Virus record (IMG/VR): IMGVR_UViG_3300032308_002092
Coordinates: 87,208 to 151,207 of that record
Direction: 5' to 3' (one strand)
DNA from: a virus
Length of the DNA: 64,000 bases
The translations under genes and the position numbers were made by a program. The notes beneath the pieces were generated by a model. It saw nothing but the letters and a program-made list of their open reading frames with translations, was not told the origin of the DNA and did no database searches. This document shows, in pieces, positions 46,301 to 55,667 of this stretch. Positions within the stretch are counted from its first letter, which is position 1, and every line of letters starts with the position of its first letter.

Positions 46301-47863
46301 ACCTCGGTCACTCTAGCTGGCGGAACCGCTACGGTGGTAACTGATGGTGAGCACGGACTCAACGTGGGCGACTCCTTCCTACTCGAGGGTGTAAGCACCT
46401 CGCCTGCAGTTGATGGCACTTACACCGTAGTCGATACGCTGTCTACAATCAGCTTCACGTTCGCCCTAGCTGGTACTGCTAGCTACGTCGGCGGCGTGGT
46501 GACCAAAGATACCGTCTCAGACGTGACGCGCTACCGCGTAGAGAACATGGGTATGAACAACCTGTTCAGGTACCGCAGGGTCTCTGGACCTAGCCCTAAG
46601 TTCGTGGACTTCGGAGTAGCAGTAGACGACTACGTGCTGATCTCTGGAAAGACTTTCTTGTCCCAGAATACCGGTAGGTTCCGAGTGCGAGCAGTCGCCA
46701 ACGACCACATCGTGGTAGAGAACTCTACTGGCACAGAGCAAATCAGCGGAGTTACTCCGTTCAACGAAGAAGAACTCTCTGCTACTTGGACTGGTGCAGC
46801 TACTACCGTCACGGGTACTAGATCTGCTCTACGCAGGGTAACAGTCGGAAGCTGGATCAAGAAGCAAGAAGACCCAGATACCTACTACGTACAGGTCGCT
46901 ACTATTACCGGCAGCACTGGACCTAGCGATCCCGTTACAATCACGTTGGCCCAACCATACCCAGGTCTAAGTGGAACCGCCAAGGGCGTTCTGCTGGAGC
47001 AGGACACTGGCGCAGAAGCCGGTGTTCCACTTCTATCCATCGGCGACATCCAAGTGCTCGAGGGTGATGCAGCGTTCTCTGGCGACTCCGTAGTCGTGGA
47101 GAATATCGTCAACCCGAACTGGTTCAACACCAGCAACTCTGGAGTCAGGGAGATTACCGCAGTAGGATCTACACTAACCGACCACACCCAGTTCCTACGT
47201 GTAACCAACGCTGGCGGTATCGCTGAGACCAACCGTCTGATGTCAGTGCAGCTAGATGGTCTCTATATCCTAGAGGACTCCGACTTCACTTACGAGACAA
47301 ACCGCTACGTACACCACGCTGCCATCAGCTCCTCCAACTCAAGTCAGAGGACCGTGTACACCAAGCCATCTGACCGCATCTACAAGTTGAGCGACCTGTA
47401 TCAGACCGCTGTATCCGTAGAGGGCAAGATGGGCATGGACGTTGGTGTAACCACTGGTGTCGACGGCTACACCTACTACACTGGCTTGATGCGCACGGTG
47501 CAAAGGATCATCGACGGCTTCGAGCCAGATCCATCCAACTACCCAGGTAGACGAGCAGTGGGATCGATCATCGAGACCTTGCCGCCACTCATTAGATCTG
47601 TGTCGTTGTCACTCAACGTAACCACGAGAGACGGTGTGAACTTGACGGATATCACTAACGACATCAAGTCTGCGGTTATAACCTACGTGAGCTCGCTCGG
47701 TGTTGGTGAAGACGTGATACTCTCTGAGATCATCGCTAGGGTCATGGCTATATCTGGAGTCGCGGCGGTAACGTTCACGAACCCAGTTCCGTCAACCGAG
47801 AGGATTGCTATCGCAGATGACGCCAAGGCGTTCGTCGCGCCAGAATCAATCAGCGTATCGTAA
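40343..47863 (+). CDS. Giant baseplate J-like protein (gp6/gp47 family)
   Basis: 2506 residues. The first ~330 residues are a baseplate J core (VLLTLLEAVAANDFDNSTSI, RLIPAGTEVSIPANNQSPEI, DAESDDDLRERIKSYASTLA / RGTRDAILSAILNV). The last ~100 close it (SVSLSLNVTTRDGVNLTDIT, VGEDVILSEIIARVMAISGV). Between them about 2000 residues of beta-rich modules are inserted, including at least three copies of a YFTLxDxxGxxxVWFDV module (about 1240, 1350 and 1815). The family normally has 300-900 residues. The inserts could form wing-like extensions or fibre sockets on the wedge. Codons and composition are uniform throughout, so it is not a fusion artefact. Confidence 0.88.
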   Translation: MAVELKTYNEILGQLVRKIIADTSVNDLATGSVLLTLLEAVAANDFDNSTSILSVLETLNIDAIRNQDLDSRAADYGLTRKPSQRATGFIQISDSAITKRATSLYAVKPPPIAGSSIIYVNNAAGWSPTGTLFIGRGTQQFEGPVSYTSIVNNGSFYTITLGSALQKDHLISDSVIDSQGNADRLIPAGTEVSIPANNQSPEIKFSTLRDAVLASGEDTVGNIGIVAQAAGVRSNASINTIVAFVNAPFATAAVTNTSVLSDGADAESDDDLRERIKSYASTLARGTRDAILSAILNVSDPDDGKQVASAVITEPAEIGDPSIVYIDDGSGFQPSYEGQPLDTLLGSATGNEEFLQLANFPLPRPQVVNAAEGPYQLSDGMKLRVKIDITEEEVTFSSSQFLNIAAATLQEVVVAINDQAINFRARLTDNSARLLLSPVDDKVELIQVPALREGELLSTYANNIFRFPTNEYSYIKLYRNNTLLRSTLRSATITTAAFSSWTITGPGNLILQVDGTPAQNVSFTTLDFGGNPFASLDINDWVTAFNAKYAGITASATSSGRVTFISNRDGAASSITAIGGSYITQVFGTNVVSDVGQDSDFVLNRQTGNLQLKFKPDVGDTIVAGNTDAKGFFSSSESGTGTFNLSSDPQSRASQLVISVDGSTDVRQGVSFSQGNTITIQDMGSGVMRVIGNTLASFAAAQLGDYLWITNRGDVGGGGAWAAVSSSGIYKILRKGDHLTAGTDTWVEVYNDSIVAGGPYSVQDTADVAVFESKTYPQIWSASTLPTPAAATLQSIVDSIAKEVTNIKTSVFKTSTVKTSSSTEEGGSIGLPVSTGRGTNIFAKTLVEQLGNPTHTATKISDRDLFGNPRMGSESSAFLNRTVYKELVGSLDAGATPGIDGVDPYSELLSINASTLNTSSVELDDILMLGKANNSRHFRSIKELQPTNDIGTQHQLPKTILDHASGDEVLISRPVSIASDDSAVFVLDRDLVTKTINVNFWRSGKVNTQYSASVTAFSADDYDNEPGVNFGSPAVWSKTLTGAEFKDYGVLMRSRNWYRTGGAANAAGATMILRSKEYGRAGDRFRFKLEYPTIPNQSTIVSHSNLPNYSIVTATLGSDSVKNAGIIGGTTFKVTSPAADIYRYTFDQAYVDLTPLVPNDVVSIQPSSGVSAANRGVFNVQAFNVPGRWIEVYNPTGAITSVGQPEISYITATVDVVGTPQVTDVVCTAEGAGAGNIGNSEYFTLFDDVGMVVFWYDINNSGAVAPVVPLASRYVEISTVISADTDAAVASKTAAVVNSDLKFSATASTNTVTVTNLFNGTVALGVAGPNTGFAVNLVTAGTANASVGGKYFTLADKDGSVAVWFNVYSESEPPHGADRSIQVVIAPGDSANTVATKTAAQINADSQYASSASGALITITDAFNGARTNIAVGTSGFTIPVSPVRQDGIDDGVETITVASLFQFFSLAENDCQTVCDVISTSQLINAVPVGNAGALFQKATRQETYTYGGNSTALAFDHDPNPLNLKHDFVTFWDGYSFVKTYANTNPQFVLKKDLVLPGVVPSIYNMASVPNPDTTDVGEIFRLVPKTVANVKHHMSHKALSQLPLVADVDTAGNYRRIQVKSKKLGTDGAVEMVGGRANAASFELIGDGQLATQSGTNYAELRVSAYPSSISVGDYVKIKNALPAKRLSRLVSSDKVNVVNTASGVFEYRLMPKLTNSGQYVPWTITDTSGSYSLPAGTVWRWTHAQAGSTCSITAVANGAVLTGPADYQDDSTPDAANLHVVSYTNGTASTKANFVLTLSSYPVSGDFFLFQTQGGSPVIFAVWFDVTGSDPTPTGVAFAGATHQIAVDVSGASTADGAIALMQAALAGNVNFVANFTSVQTSATTLTNVNAGDLLAARPTAAYSSGNFLDRWSNGNLVRAAGDGKVSGLPIIAVNAASRYVDVLNPWGKAMSADYTDSSGVIDFLPAAAIKWNLSNRARVRVTSVTLAGGTATVVTDGEHGLNVGDSFLLEGVSTSPAVDGTYTVVDTLSTISFTFALAGTASYVGGVVTKDTVSDVTRYRVENMGMNNLFRYRRVSGPSPKFVDFGVAVDDYVLISGKTFLSQNTGRFRVRAVANDHIVVENSTGTEQISGVTPFNEEELSATWTGAATTVTGTRSALRRVTVGSWIKKQEDPDTYYVQVATITGSTGPSDPVTITLAQPYPGLSGTAKGVLLEQDTGAEAGVPLLSIGDIQVLEGDAAFSGDSVVVENIVNPNWFNTSNSGVREITAVGSTLTDHTQFLRVTNAGGIAETNRLMSVQLDGLYILEDSDFTYETNRYVHHAAISSSNSSQRTVYTKPSDRIYKLSDLYQTAVSVEGKMGMDVGVTTGVDGYTYYTGLMRTVQRIIDGFEPDPSNYPGRRAVGSIIETLPPLIRSVSLSLNVTTRDGVNLTDITNDIKSAVITYVSSLGVGEDVILSEIIARVMAISGVAAVTFTNPVPSTERIAIADDAKAFVAPESISVS

Positions 47864-47871
47864 GGTGAACC

Positions 47872-49974
47872 ATGACCACTAGATCAGCAAGCAAGCTACA
47901 CAGTCAGCTGAACCCTTACTTCAAGAGTAAGCTGAACAAGAACTGGAGCGCGTTGGTAGAGGCTATCGGCGACATGGACGAGGAGACCGCTACTCTAGTA
48001 GAAGAAGTGCGCAAGCAGTTCTTTATTCAGACTGCGGAGAGACCTTACATCGACCGACTTGCTGCGAACCTGAACGTCCAGCGACCAAAGATCGTGGGCA
48101 TGAGCGATACTGATTTCCGTAGGTATGTGCCAGTGATGGCGTATCAGCCCAAGCAGGTCAAGCTCATCATCGACAAACTAGTGGACATCTTCTTTTTCAA
48201 GGAGGCAACTACTGCCTTCGCGCAGTCAGTTGCTTACGAGCCGTACGCGCTAGAAGACAACTGGGAGATCATCTACGACGTAGATGGCTCGATTACCGAG
48301 CAGCTCATCTTCAAGGCAGAGGACTTCACCTCGATCACGAGTGCTACTGCAGAAGAAGTAGCCTCGTCCATCAACCGTCAGGCACAGCACTCCTTTGCCA
48401 TCGTGTTCGACGACCGCATCCAGAAGCGCAAGTACGTCAGGGTCTTCACCGAGACGGTGGGTTCCAAGGGGTCGATAGAAGTCACCGGCGGCAGAGCCAA
48501 CATCGCGCTAGAGTTTACTGGCTCGCTGCAGAACTCTGGTAGCGGAGCTACTACACAGTGGGTTATCACCAAAGTGGGAAGTACCACCACGTTTCAGTGG
48601 GTCGGCGGTGACTCGCCTGGACTCAACTTCGTGCAAGCCGGCGACAACGTCATCATCGACATCCAAGACAACTCGGGCACGTTCGATGTGACTGAGGTCG
48701 ACATCTCCAACAACTCGTTCAGCTTCGAGAACCTGTTCTCTACTCCGACTTCGTTCGACCACGGTCTGACGCCAAACTCCTACGTACGGTTCATCCGTCC
48801 GGTGAAGTCCATCGTGTGGAACCGCAACAACCGAGCTGCGGTGTGGGAAGTCTCACCGGGCGAGGTGATCGTGGAGATCCCAGCTACACCGCCAGTAGTA
48901 AGACGTAATCTGAAGGGCTCTGCTCACCTGAACGGTATCGTGGGCGAGATGGTTGCTAGACCTAGCGACACCTCCCTAGTACTCAGTGACGCCTCAGAGT
49001 GGCCGACTGCGGGTATGTTCGCATTAGAGCCACAACACTCCATCGACGCCCACATCCTCACACCAGGTGCAGACCTTATCACATCGACTACTATCGATGG
49101 TAGGTTCGACATCAGCGAACTGAGGTTCACTTACACCAGTAAGTCGGGCAACAATATCCTCGGTATCTCACCGCCTCTCCCTCGCGCAGCAGAGGTCTCA
49201 GAGATGGCTACCACTTCTGCGACCAGATTCTCCAGCCAGGTCTCTGTGCTGACCATACCTCCACACAAACTGAGGGTAGGTCAAGCCGTAAGGGTCCTAG
49301 ACATGGCAGACGCTACCTTCAACGGTGTATTCACGGTCACCGAGATCGTGAGTCCTACGGTGTTCAAATACAACAACCCAGGCCCAAACGCATCTACTGC
49401 TGGTGGCTACGTCAGAGCGGAGTTCGTGGGTCTGTCTAATGCCGGCAGCAAGGTCTTCCTCACGAGCGCCAAAGTAAACACCGGTATATTGGGTCCTTAC
49501 CTTTGGGACGCAAGCTCTGCCTTCGTACTCTCGTCGTACACAGCAAACACAACTACAGACGTAAGAGCGGGTAACATCGTTCTGAATTTGCAGATCCAGA
49601 CACCCAACAACGTTCCATTCGAGCAAGGCTTCCTGATATTCGACTACGGTCTAGAGACCCAGGAGGGTCCGGTTAGGTATCTGTACAAAGCGTCTGATTC
49701 TATCGTGGCGCTAGACCCTAGCTACGTATTTAGGTTCGATCACCCTCCCAGTAGCTCTATCACTGCGATACGTCGCAAGGGTGGGCATGTGCTGTCTGGG
49801 TTGGGAACTGAGTATCCATTCTATGTTTCTGATCCGGCTGCTGCTAGAGCAGTACTGCAGGGACTCATTGCAGACATAAAATCGGTAGGTGTTTTCTTGC
49901 GGTTTATCGTGCGATACCCTGAGCTCTTCTACGCGACCATAGACACCTACGGAAGCGGGATAGATCCTGGGTAG
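47872..49974 (+). CDS. Baseplate protein, gpI-like, 700 aa
   Basis: Follows baseplate J with 8 bp spacing, the usual J-I order. N-terminal 110 residues are helical (LVEAIGDMDEETATLVEEVR, SDTDFRRYVPVMAYQPKQVK). The central part is beta-rich, containing ITSATAEEVASSINRQAQHS and RVFTETVGSKGSIEVTGGRA, close in pattern to a stretch in the J protein (KLGTDGAVEMVGGRANAASF). C-terminal ILKSVGVFLRFIVRYPELFY-like end. It probably links the wedge to tail fibres. Confidence 0.7.
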   Translation: MTTRSASKLHSQLNPYFKSKLNKNWSALVEAIGDMDEETATLVEEVRKQFFIQTAERPYIDRLAANLNVQRPKIVGMSDTDFRRYVPVMAYQPKQVKLIIDKLVDIFFFKEATTAFAQSVAYEPYALEDNWEIIYDVDGSITEQLIFKAEDFTSITSATAEEVASSINRQAQHSFAIVFDDRIQKRKYVRVFTETVGSKGSIEVTGGRANIALEFTGSLQNSGSGATTQWVITKVGSTTTFQWVGGDSPGLNFVQAGDNVIIDIQDNSGTFDVTEVDISNNSFSFENLFSTPTSFDHGLTPNSYVRFIRPVKSIVWNRNNRAAVWEVSPGEVIVEIPATPPVVRRNLKGSAHLNGIVGEMVARPSDTSLVLSDASEWPTAGMFALEPQHSIDAHILTPGADLITSTTIDGRFDISELRFTYTSKSGNNILGISPPLPRAAEVSEMATTSATRFSSQVSVLTIPPHKLRVGQAVRVLDMADATFNGVFTVTEIVSPTVFKYNNPGPNASTAGGYVRAEFVGLSNAGSKVFLTSAKVNTGILGPYLWDASSAFVLSSYTANTTTDVRAGNIVLNLQIQTPNNVPFEQGFLIFDYGLETQEGPVRYLYKASDSIVALDPSYVFRFDHPPSSSITAIRRKGGHVLSGLGTEYPFYVSDPAAARAVLQGLIADIKSVGVFLRFIVRYPELFYATIDTYGSGIDPG

Positions 49975-50057
49975 GAGTCACACTTGCTGCGTATAACCTA
50001 TTCGTAGATGGGATATTATATCTATAGATTTGTACCTTACCCTCCAGGAGATAAGTG

Positions 50058-53000
50058 ATGGCCGTTTTAGGAAGAGTCCTCATTGGCTCACAACAACGAG
50101 TTGATTTAACAGACTTTTTGGCGATCGACAGCTATTCTGGTGGGGACTGGAAATACTTTGTACAGTCGCTCACGGCTAACCCACTGGTACTCAAGGGCTT
50201 CGAAGTCATCGACGCACCACTCAGTATCGGTACTACTGGCATCTCTATTAAGGTAGCAGATTCAGTGGTTTACGCGCCAGGCTCTACTGCTGGCTGCTTC
50301 TTCTACGGCTTGCCCGAGGGCAGCGCACTGTCTACGCCTCTGGTACCAGAGCTTCGTGTAAGTGCCACTAACTTTGTCTACCTGACCTTGACTGCAGAGG
50401 GTGTAGCACAGGACTCTAGGGCATTCTGGGACGTTGACTTGAATGGTGGCCAAGGCGGCGAGTTCAACCAAGACGTGAACACAGAATCGGTACTCCGAGC
50501 TCAAATCGGTGTATCTGTGTCTACCTTCCCAGATGGCGCCATCCCATTGTGCAAAGTGACGATGAGTGCTACTGTCATCACCTCTATCGAAGACTGCCGC
50601 GACATGATGTTTCGGCTGGGCAAGGGCGGTGTAAACCCGGACCCCTTCTACAGCTTCGCTTGGAAGAACGAGCCGTCTGCTACATACGCTAGAAACGAGA
50701 CCCCGAACAGCATCATCAGCTCCGCGCAGCCAACACCTTTCGCTGGTGGCGACAAGAACATCGAGACACTGAAAGAGTGGATGGACGCAGTGATGTCCAA
50801 ACTACTCGAGATCAGCGGTACTACCTTCTGGTACGAGAGCACTGGTGGTGCTAGCATCCCCACTATATTCGACGACGCTTTGTCGAGCACCATCAAGTCC
50901 AAGGGTCAGTGGACCCACTCCGGTACTGTACCTGGTTTGGTGACATGGTCCGAAGACATCATCTACAAAAAAGTAAACGACAACCGCGACATCATCATCC
51001 GCGAGAACCCCATCACTGGTGCACAGCTCGCCAACGAGGAAGTGCTCTATCTGAAGATGGAGCGAGACGATGCGATCAACGCCATTAACTCCCCAGTGAG
51101 TTGGGCTTTCGGCTCGGTGTTCGTCAACGGCGTAGCGGGCAACTTCGAGTACCTCCGCAAAGGCGACTGGATCCGTAAGCAGAGCGACGACGCTAGACTC
51201 TACTACCGAGTCGAGGAGCTTTACTCTGCGATTAGCGGTGGTGGTAGCTCAGGCGTAGCCGGCAACGTAGCTCAGAGTATCAGACTCTCTGGGACATATG
51301 CTGGCGTGACTGAAGTCTCTGTGGCGCAGCGCACGAAAGGTGAGTTCCGCCAGTCTCCAGCCGAGTATAGTATCGCAGCAAGAGACGCAGTAGCTTTGAC
51401 TACAGCCGGCGGTGATGCTTACTGGCTCGCACTGCGTAGTGACTCCATACTGAACATCGCTTCTATCGACACCGTTTACTTCGGTGCTACGGTAAATATC
51501 TCTGACTCCGACGGCACTAAGGCCAAGCTTACTTTTCCTTCGGCACACGGGCTTAGTGACGGCGAGCGCATCGTAGTTGCAGGCGCGGGTTCCTACAACG
51601 GAACTCACGCCGTAGAAGTCAGCAGCACCACCGAAGTCTACATCGACACCACTGCAGTAAACAACCCAAGCGGCGTGACCGCTTCGTGGGCGGTAGTCAC
51701 TACCGCAGCTAGAACCAACGGCTACAGTTTCCAACTAGAATCCGCAGACCACGGTTTCTCAACGGGCGAGAGCGTCCAGATCTCTGGCACTGCTACGGCT
51801 TACGACACGTATACCGATATCGCTCCTGGCCTCTACGGCTTGAGTGTAAGGACAAGCACTACGTTCCAGATCCCGTACGACGCCAACACCCCGGACGTGG
51901 GCGCAGTTGGCCAGTCGACGGTAGCTAGGGTAATCCTACGTACCGAGTTCGGTGCCATCAGCGTAGTCCAAGGCGAGTCCGTGGATATCGGCGGCGACAT
52001 TCAGAACGTGATGGACTTCATCGGCATGCAGTCTTTGTCACAGACCTCTCCTGCGTACGCGATCCCAGGGGATGCGGCAGGACAAACTTTGCTTGTTGGT
52101 TCCCAGGACTACAACTCTGGTATCACTGACTCCCTTACTGTTCGCGTCAGTCGCTTGACCGGTATGATGCAGGGTCGAGTGCAAGACCGAGGACTCGCGT
52201 TCAATGGCAGACTCACCGTAAGAAACACGAATCCTACCGATGGTAGTAGCCAGACATTGACCATTACTGGCACACAGTTTCTCTCCAAGCCTGGTTCGCC
52301 AGAGCAGACCATCTCCTACGCTGGTAGCTACAACCTCGCCGCGAATACGGCGCTAGTAGCTACACTCAGTCGCGATGGCAGCTCGGCCATGGTACCTACG
52401 GTAGAGAGTCTAGGTAGTCCGTTCTTACTTGCTGAGAACAAGTTGGTTCTCTACAGTCGTTTCAATACATCGAGTGTATACGCGTGGGACGGTACCGAGA
52501 TATTAGAATCTTCCTCGTATACTGTAGGAGCTCTAGAGGACTCACAGTCGAAGAACCTACTTGTACACGACCAAGCCGGCATGAAGATGGATCCGCTTAC
52601 GGGCGAGTTTGATTTCAACAACACCCTCGCAGACATTACGCTCTTCTTCCCTGGTCCGTCGTCTACATCTAACGTGATCGACACCTCTTCTATCGCGATG
52701 TTGAGCTCTGGACAGCGCACTATACCTAGCGGTAGCTGTTTGTGGGTAAGGGTAAATAGGAGAGTAAGTAAGACCTTCACCACCACTACTACCTCACCTA
52801 CGTATGAGGATACAGACTCTGCTGGTGCTTTGTACATCACCACTCTGGCAGATGTGCCTGCCGACCAAGACGCATTCGTGCTGTTCGTAAACAACGGCGG
52901 CGCGCTACTTGCACCATGGAACACCAACCCAGTGGGCAACGTCTACGAGGAAGACAAGGTCGTGGTCTCAACCCCACCGGCAAATGACAACGAACTCCTC

Positions 53001-55418
53001 GGTCCAGTCACTAGCGGCAGCATCATCACGCTCCCAAGTGACTCACGTAATTTCGACGAAGTGCAGTACTACGTCGTGGGTAGCGGTCAACTAGAGGTAT
53101 ATCTCTCTGGTCAAAGGCTTCTTGCAGGCTCAGACTGGCTCGAAGTTGGCAGCAGCGGAACTCTCTCAAGTCAGATCCAGATCCAGCAGAACCTAGTCGT
53201 TGGTGACATCCTCACCTTCCGCATCGGTACTACTGGCGCAGTATACTTTACGACACAGCCACCAAGCTCGGCTACGCTGCAGACCGCTTACGACAACGGC
53301 AACGTAGTCAATGTCAACACCGGTACTCCGGTTACGATCAACGGCACCAGCGGTAAGCTGCTGGTAGTAAACGGTGACGTAGAGATCACGGGCGTCATTG
53401 ACCCCAAGGGTATCGAGTTCATACGCCAGGGTTCCGATCCACTTGGCTCTGGTTCAGACGGTCTTTGGGTAGATGGTGCTGGTCACTTACAGCAGAAGCG
53501 TGGATCAGACCCCACGCTAGACATAACGGAAGCGATACTAAACCCAAGCTACTTCGTGACTGCGGGCGACGGCCTATCGTGGACTGGCTCGGTACTCGAT
53601 GTTAACACAGACTCTACTTCTGGTATCGCGATCGTAGCAGACGAAGTTACTCTGGTCAAGGACGCAGCTGGTGCCATCACCGGCGACTCTACTACTGGTA
53701 TCAAGGTAAATCTAGAGCCATCCAACGCTTCCTTGGAAGTCAACACCAACCAACTGCGCTTGAAGCGTAGGACTGACTCCGGCTTGGAAGTGGACTCTAA
53801 CGGTGTTGGTATCGATCTAGAGGCTACAAACCCTTCGCTGCAGATCTCATCCAATGAGCTCGGTGTTAAACTAGACGCTGCTGGTGCGATCGTCAAGGGC
53901 GCTGGCGGAGTTGCCGTACAGCTCGAGGCTTCCAACCCATCGTTGCAGATCTCATCCAACCGATTGGGTGCAAAACTGAATCCAAGCGGAGCGATCGTAA
54001 GTGGCGTGAGCGGACTTGGACTACAGATCGACTCCAGTCTGAACATTACTGGCAACACACTCTCGGTCTCCAACGTTGGAACCATCCTCGTTGATTTGAC
54101 CAACAACACTGGTGCTACTGCAGCACCTGGTACACCTATCTCTGCAGACGTCACTACTGGCCAATACATCCTTGCGAACGCTGGTTCACTTGGTTCTGCG
54201 CAACGCTACATCGGTATCGTCTACGCTAGCACCGCCAACACAGCCGTAGGCAAGGTGCAGATCGGTGGTCTAGCTACTGTCCCTGGTGCTTCATTCATTG
54301 TGGGTCAGCCGGTGTACCTGGGCGTGACCCCGGGTACCTTTACTACTACATCGCCTACTGCAACTTCAGCCGCCATCTTGGTGGTTGGTGTCGCAGTAGC
54401 AGTCGATCAGTTCGTGATGAACCAAGACGTCATCGCGGTCAAAGGCAACATCTACGAGGAAACCTACACCGCAGTTGGAACCGTAACTGCCGGTGACCCG
54501 ATCTCGTTACCAGTCGACTCTCGTGACGGCTCTAGCTTCCAGAACTACTTGGTTGGATCTGGTGACCTAGAGGTCTTCCTCAACGGCCAGAAGATGATCG
54601 TGGCCAGCGACTATACCGAAGTAGGTTTGGTCAACACCTTCTCGTCTTCAATTCAGATGACGCAAGATCTAGTTGACGGCGATGCAATATTCTTCCGCGT
54701 GTCACCTACCCAGACCAGCTACGCTGGCGGTGGACTCATCGACGTCATGACTTCGTCTGGTGACTTACTCTACCGCAACGTAAGCAACGTGACCACCAGA
54801 CTCCCAGCTGGAACTACGGGTCAAGTACTCCAGGTCACTGCACCGGGTGTAGTAGCTTGGGCTGCGAACCCAGCAGGCTTCTCGGACCCGATGACCACGG
54901 CTGGTGATTTCATCTACAAGAACTCCGGCGGCACGACCACTAGGTTACCGCTAGGTACGATAGGCCAGGTACTCTCGGTAACTGGTGCAGGTACTGCGGC
55001 ATGGTCTAGTCCAGCTGCGGTGGCGCAAGAGATCCTACTCGAGAACAACTCGGGCTCTACGATCGCTACGTTCACCCCAGTCAGAGCCGACACCAACGGC
55101 GACATGGATGTAGTCGATGTTGCAGTAGAAGCAGAGTCGCTGGCCATCGTAGGTATCACCAAGACCAGCGTGCCAGACGCCACTACGGGTGCTATGGTTA
55201 CTAGTGGTCGCTTGGAGAACGTTACTGGGACCTTCGTGTTTGGTGAAGTCATCTACGTTTCCAAGACTGGCGGTCTGACCAGCACCAAGCCAGATATCGG
55301 CGTGGATGGATTCTTGGCGGGCGATTGGGTTATTAAGCTAGGGGTTGTCACGAAGAACCAAGTCAACCCACTGAACAAAGATCTCATCATCCAGATCCAG
55401 CTCATGGGGCAGCTATAG
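50058..55418 (+). CDS. Large tail fibre / receptor-binding stalk protein
   Basis: 1786 residues from ATG 50058 (AGGAG 7 nt upstream). Domain mosaic: two copies of a hairpin module (EVYLSGQRLLAGSDWLEVGS near 1015 and EVFLNGQKMIVASDYTEVGL near 1505), each preceded by SLPVDSR/LPSDSR. A run of short repeats (PSLQISSNELGVKLDAAGAI, PSLQISSNRLGAKLNPSGAI, about 1260-1340) is characteristic of beta-stranded trimeric fibre shafts. Possibly glycan- or protein-binding at the C-terminus. No enzymatic motif seen. Confidence 0.8.
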   Translation: MAVLGRVLIGSQQRVDLTDFLAIDSYSGGDWKYFVQSLTANPLVLKGFEVIDAPLSIGTTGISIKVADSVVYAPGSTAGCFFYGLPEGSALSTPLVPELRVSATNFVYLTLTAEGVAQDSRAFWDVDLNGGQGGEFNQDVNTESVLRAQIGVSVSTFPDGAIPLCKVTMSATVITSIEDCRDMMFRLGKGGVNPDPFYSFAWKNEPSATYARNETPNSIISSAQPTPFAGGDKNIETLKEWMDAVMSKLLEISGTTFWYESTGGASIPTIFDDALSSTIKSKGQWTHSGTVPGLVTWSEDIIYKKVNDNRDIIIRENPITGAQLANEEVLYLKMERDDAINAINSPVSWAFGSVFVNGVAGNFEYLRKGDWIRKQSDDARLYYRVEELYSAISGGGSSGVAGNVAQSIRLSGTYAGVTEVSVAQRTKGEFRQSPAEYSIAARDAVALTTAGGDAYWLALRSDSILNIASIDTVYFGATVNISDSDGTKAKLTFPSAHGLSDGERIVVAGAGSYNGTHAVEVSSTTEVYIDTTAVNNPSGVTASWAVVTTAARTNGYSFQLESADHGFSTGESVQISGTATAYDTYTDIAPGLYGLSVRTSTTFQIPYDANTPDVGAVGQSTVARVILRTEFGAISVVQGESVDIGGDIQNVMDFIGMQSLSQTSPAYAIPGDAAGQTLLVGSQDYNSGITDSLTVRVSRLTGMMQGRVQDRGLAFNGRLTVRNTNPTDGSSQTLTITGTQFLSKPGSPEQTISYAGSYNLAANTALVATLSRDGSSAMVPTVESLGSPFLLAENKLVLYSRFNTSSVYAWDGTEILESSSYTVGALEDSQSKNLLVHDQAGMKMDPLTGEFDFNNTLADITLFFPGPSSTSNVIDTSSIAMLSSGQRTIPSGSCLWVRVNRRVSKTFTTTTTSPTYEDTDSAGALYITTLADVPADQDAFVLFVNNGGALLAPWNTNPVGNVYEEDKVVVSTPPANDNELLGPVTSGSIITLPSDSRNFDEVQYYVVGSGQLEVYLSGQRLLAGSDWLEVGSSGTLSSQIQIQQNLVVGDILTFRIGTTGAVYFTTQPPSSATLQTAYDNGNVVNVNTGTPVTINGTSGKLLVVNGDVEITGVIDPKGIEFIRQGSDPLGSGSDGLWVDGAGHLQQKRGSDPTLDITEAILNPSYFVTAGDGLSWTGSVLDVNTDSTSGIAIVADEVTLVKDAAGAITGDSTTGIKVNLEPSNASLEVNTNQLRLKRRTDSGLEVDSNGVGIDLEATNPSLQISSNELGVKLDAAGAIVKGAGGVAVQLEASNPSLQISSNRLGAKLNPSGAIVSGVSGLGLQIDSSLNITGNTLSVSNVGTILVDLTNNTGATAAPGTPISADVTTGQYILANAGSLGSAQRYIGIVYASTANTAVGKVQIGGLATVPGASFIVGQPVYLGVTPGTFTTTSPTATSAAILVVGVAVAVDQFVMNQDVIAVKGNIYEETYTAVGTVTAGDPISLPVDSRDGSSFQNYLVGSGDLEVFLNGQKMIVASDYTEVGLVNTFSSSIQMTQDLVDGDAIFFRVSPTQTSYAGGGLIDVMTSSGDLLYRNVSNVTTRLPAGTTGQVLQVTAPGVVAWAANPAGFSDPMTTAGDFIYKNSGGTTTRLPLGTIGQVLSVTGAGTAAWSSPAAVAQEILLENNSGSTIATFTPVRADTNGDMDVVDVAVEAESLAIVGITKTSVPDATTGAMVTSGRLENVTGTFVFGEVIYVSKTGGLTSTKPDIGVDGFLAGDWVIKLGVVTKNQVNPLNKDLIIQIQLMGQL

Positions 55419-55424
55419 TATAAG
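55419..55424 (+). promoter_or_regulatory. TATAAG box after the large fibre gene
   Basis: ctatagTATAAGG directly follows the stop; ATG 55460 is 35 bp downstream. Confidence 0.4.
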
Positions 55425-55459
55425 GTTTAGGTCTGCCCACTACATAAAAGGAGTCAACC

Positions 55460-55663
55460 ATGGCAACCAAACGTAAAGCCAACCTAGAAGCCATGAGCCC
55501 AGAGGCCGTCGACAACCTCGCCGAGCAGGCAGGTATTAAGATCAATGAAATCCTCCAGAAAGCAAAGCGCGACTGCGACAAGCTACTGAGCAAGATGGGG
55601 CTTGAGCTTGACCTAGGGTATGAGTTAAAATCTAAGAGTGAGGATCACAAACCCAAGGAGTAA
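55460..55663 (+). CDS. Small helical protein, 67 aa
   Basis: AAAGGAG SD. Charged alpha-helical (KANLEAMSPEAVDNLAEQAG, then ILQKAKRDCDKLLSKMG). It may be a fibre-assembly chaperone or connector; role inferred from its position between fibre genes. Confidence 0.6.
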   Translation: MATKRKANLEAMSPEAVDNLAEQAGIKINEILQKAKRDCDKLLSKMGLELDLGYELKSKSEDHKPKE

Positions 55664-55667
55664 ATAG

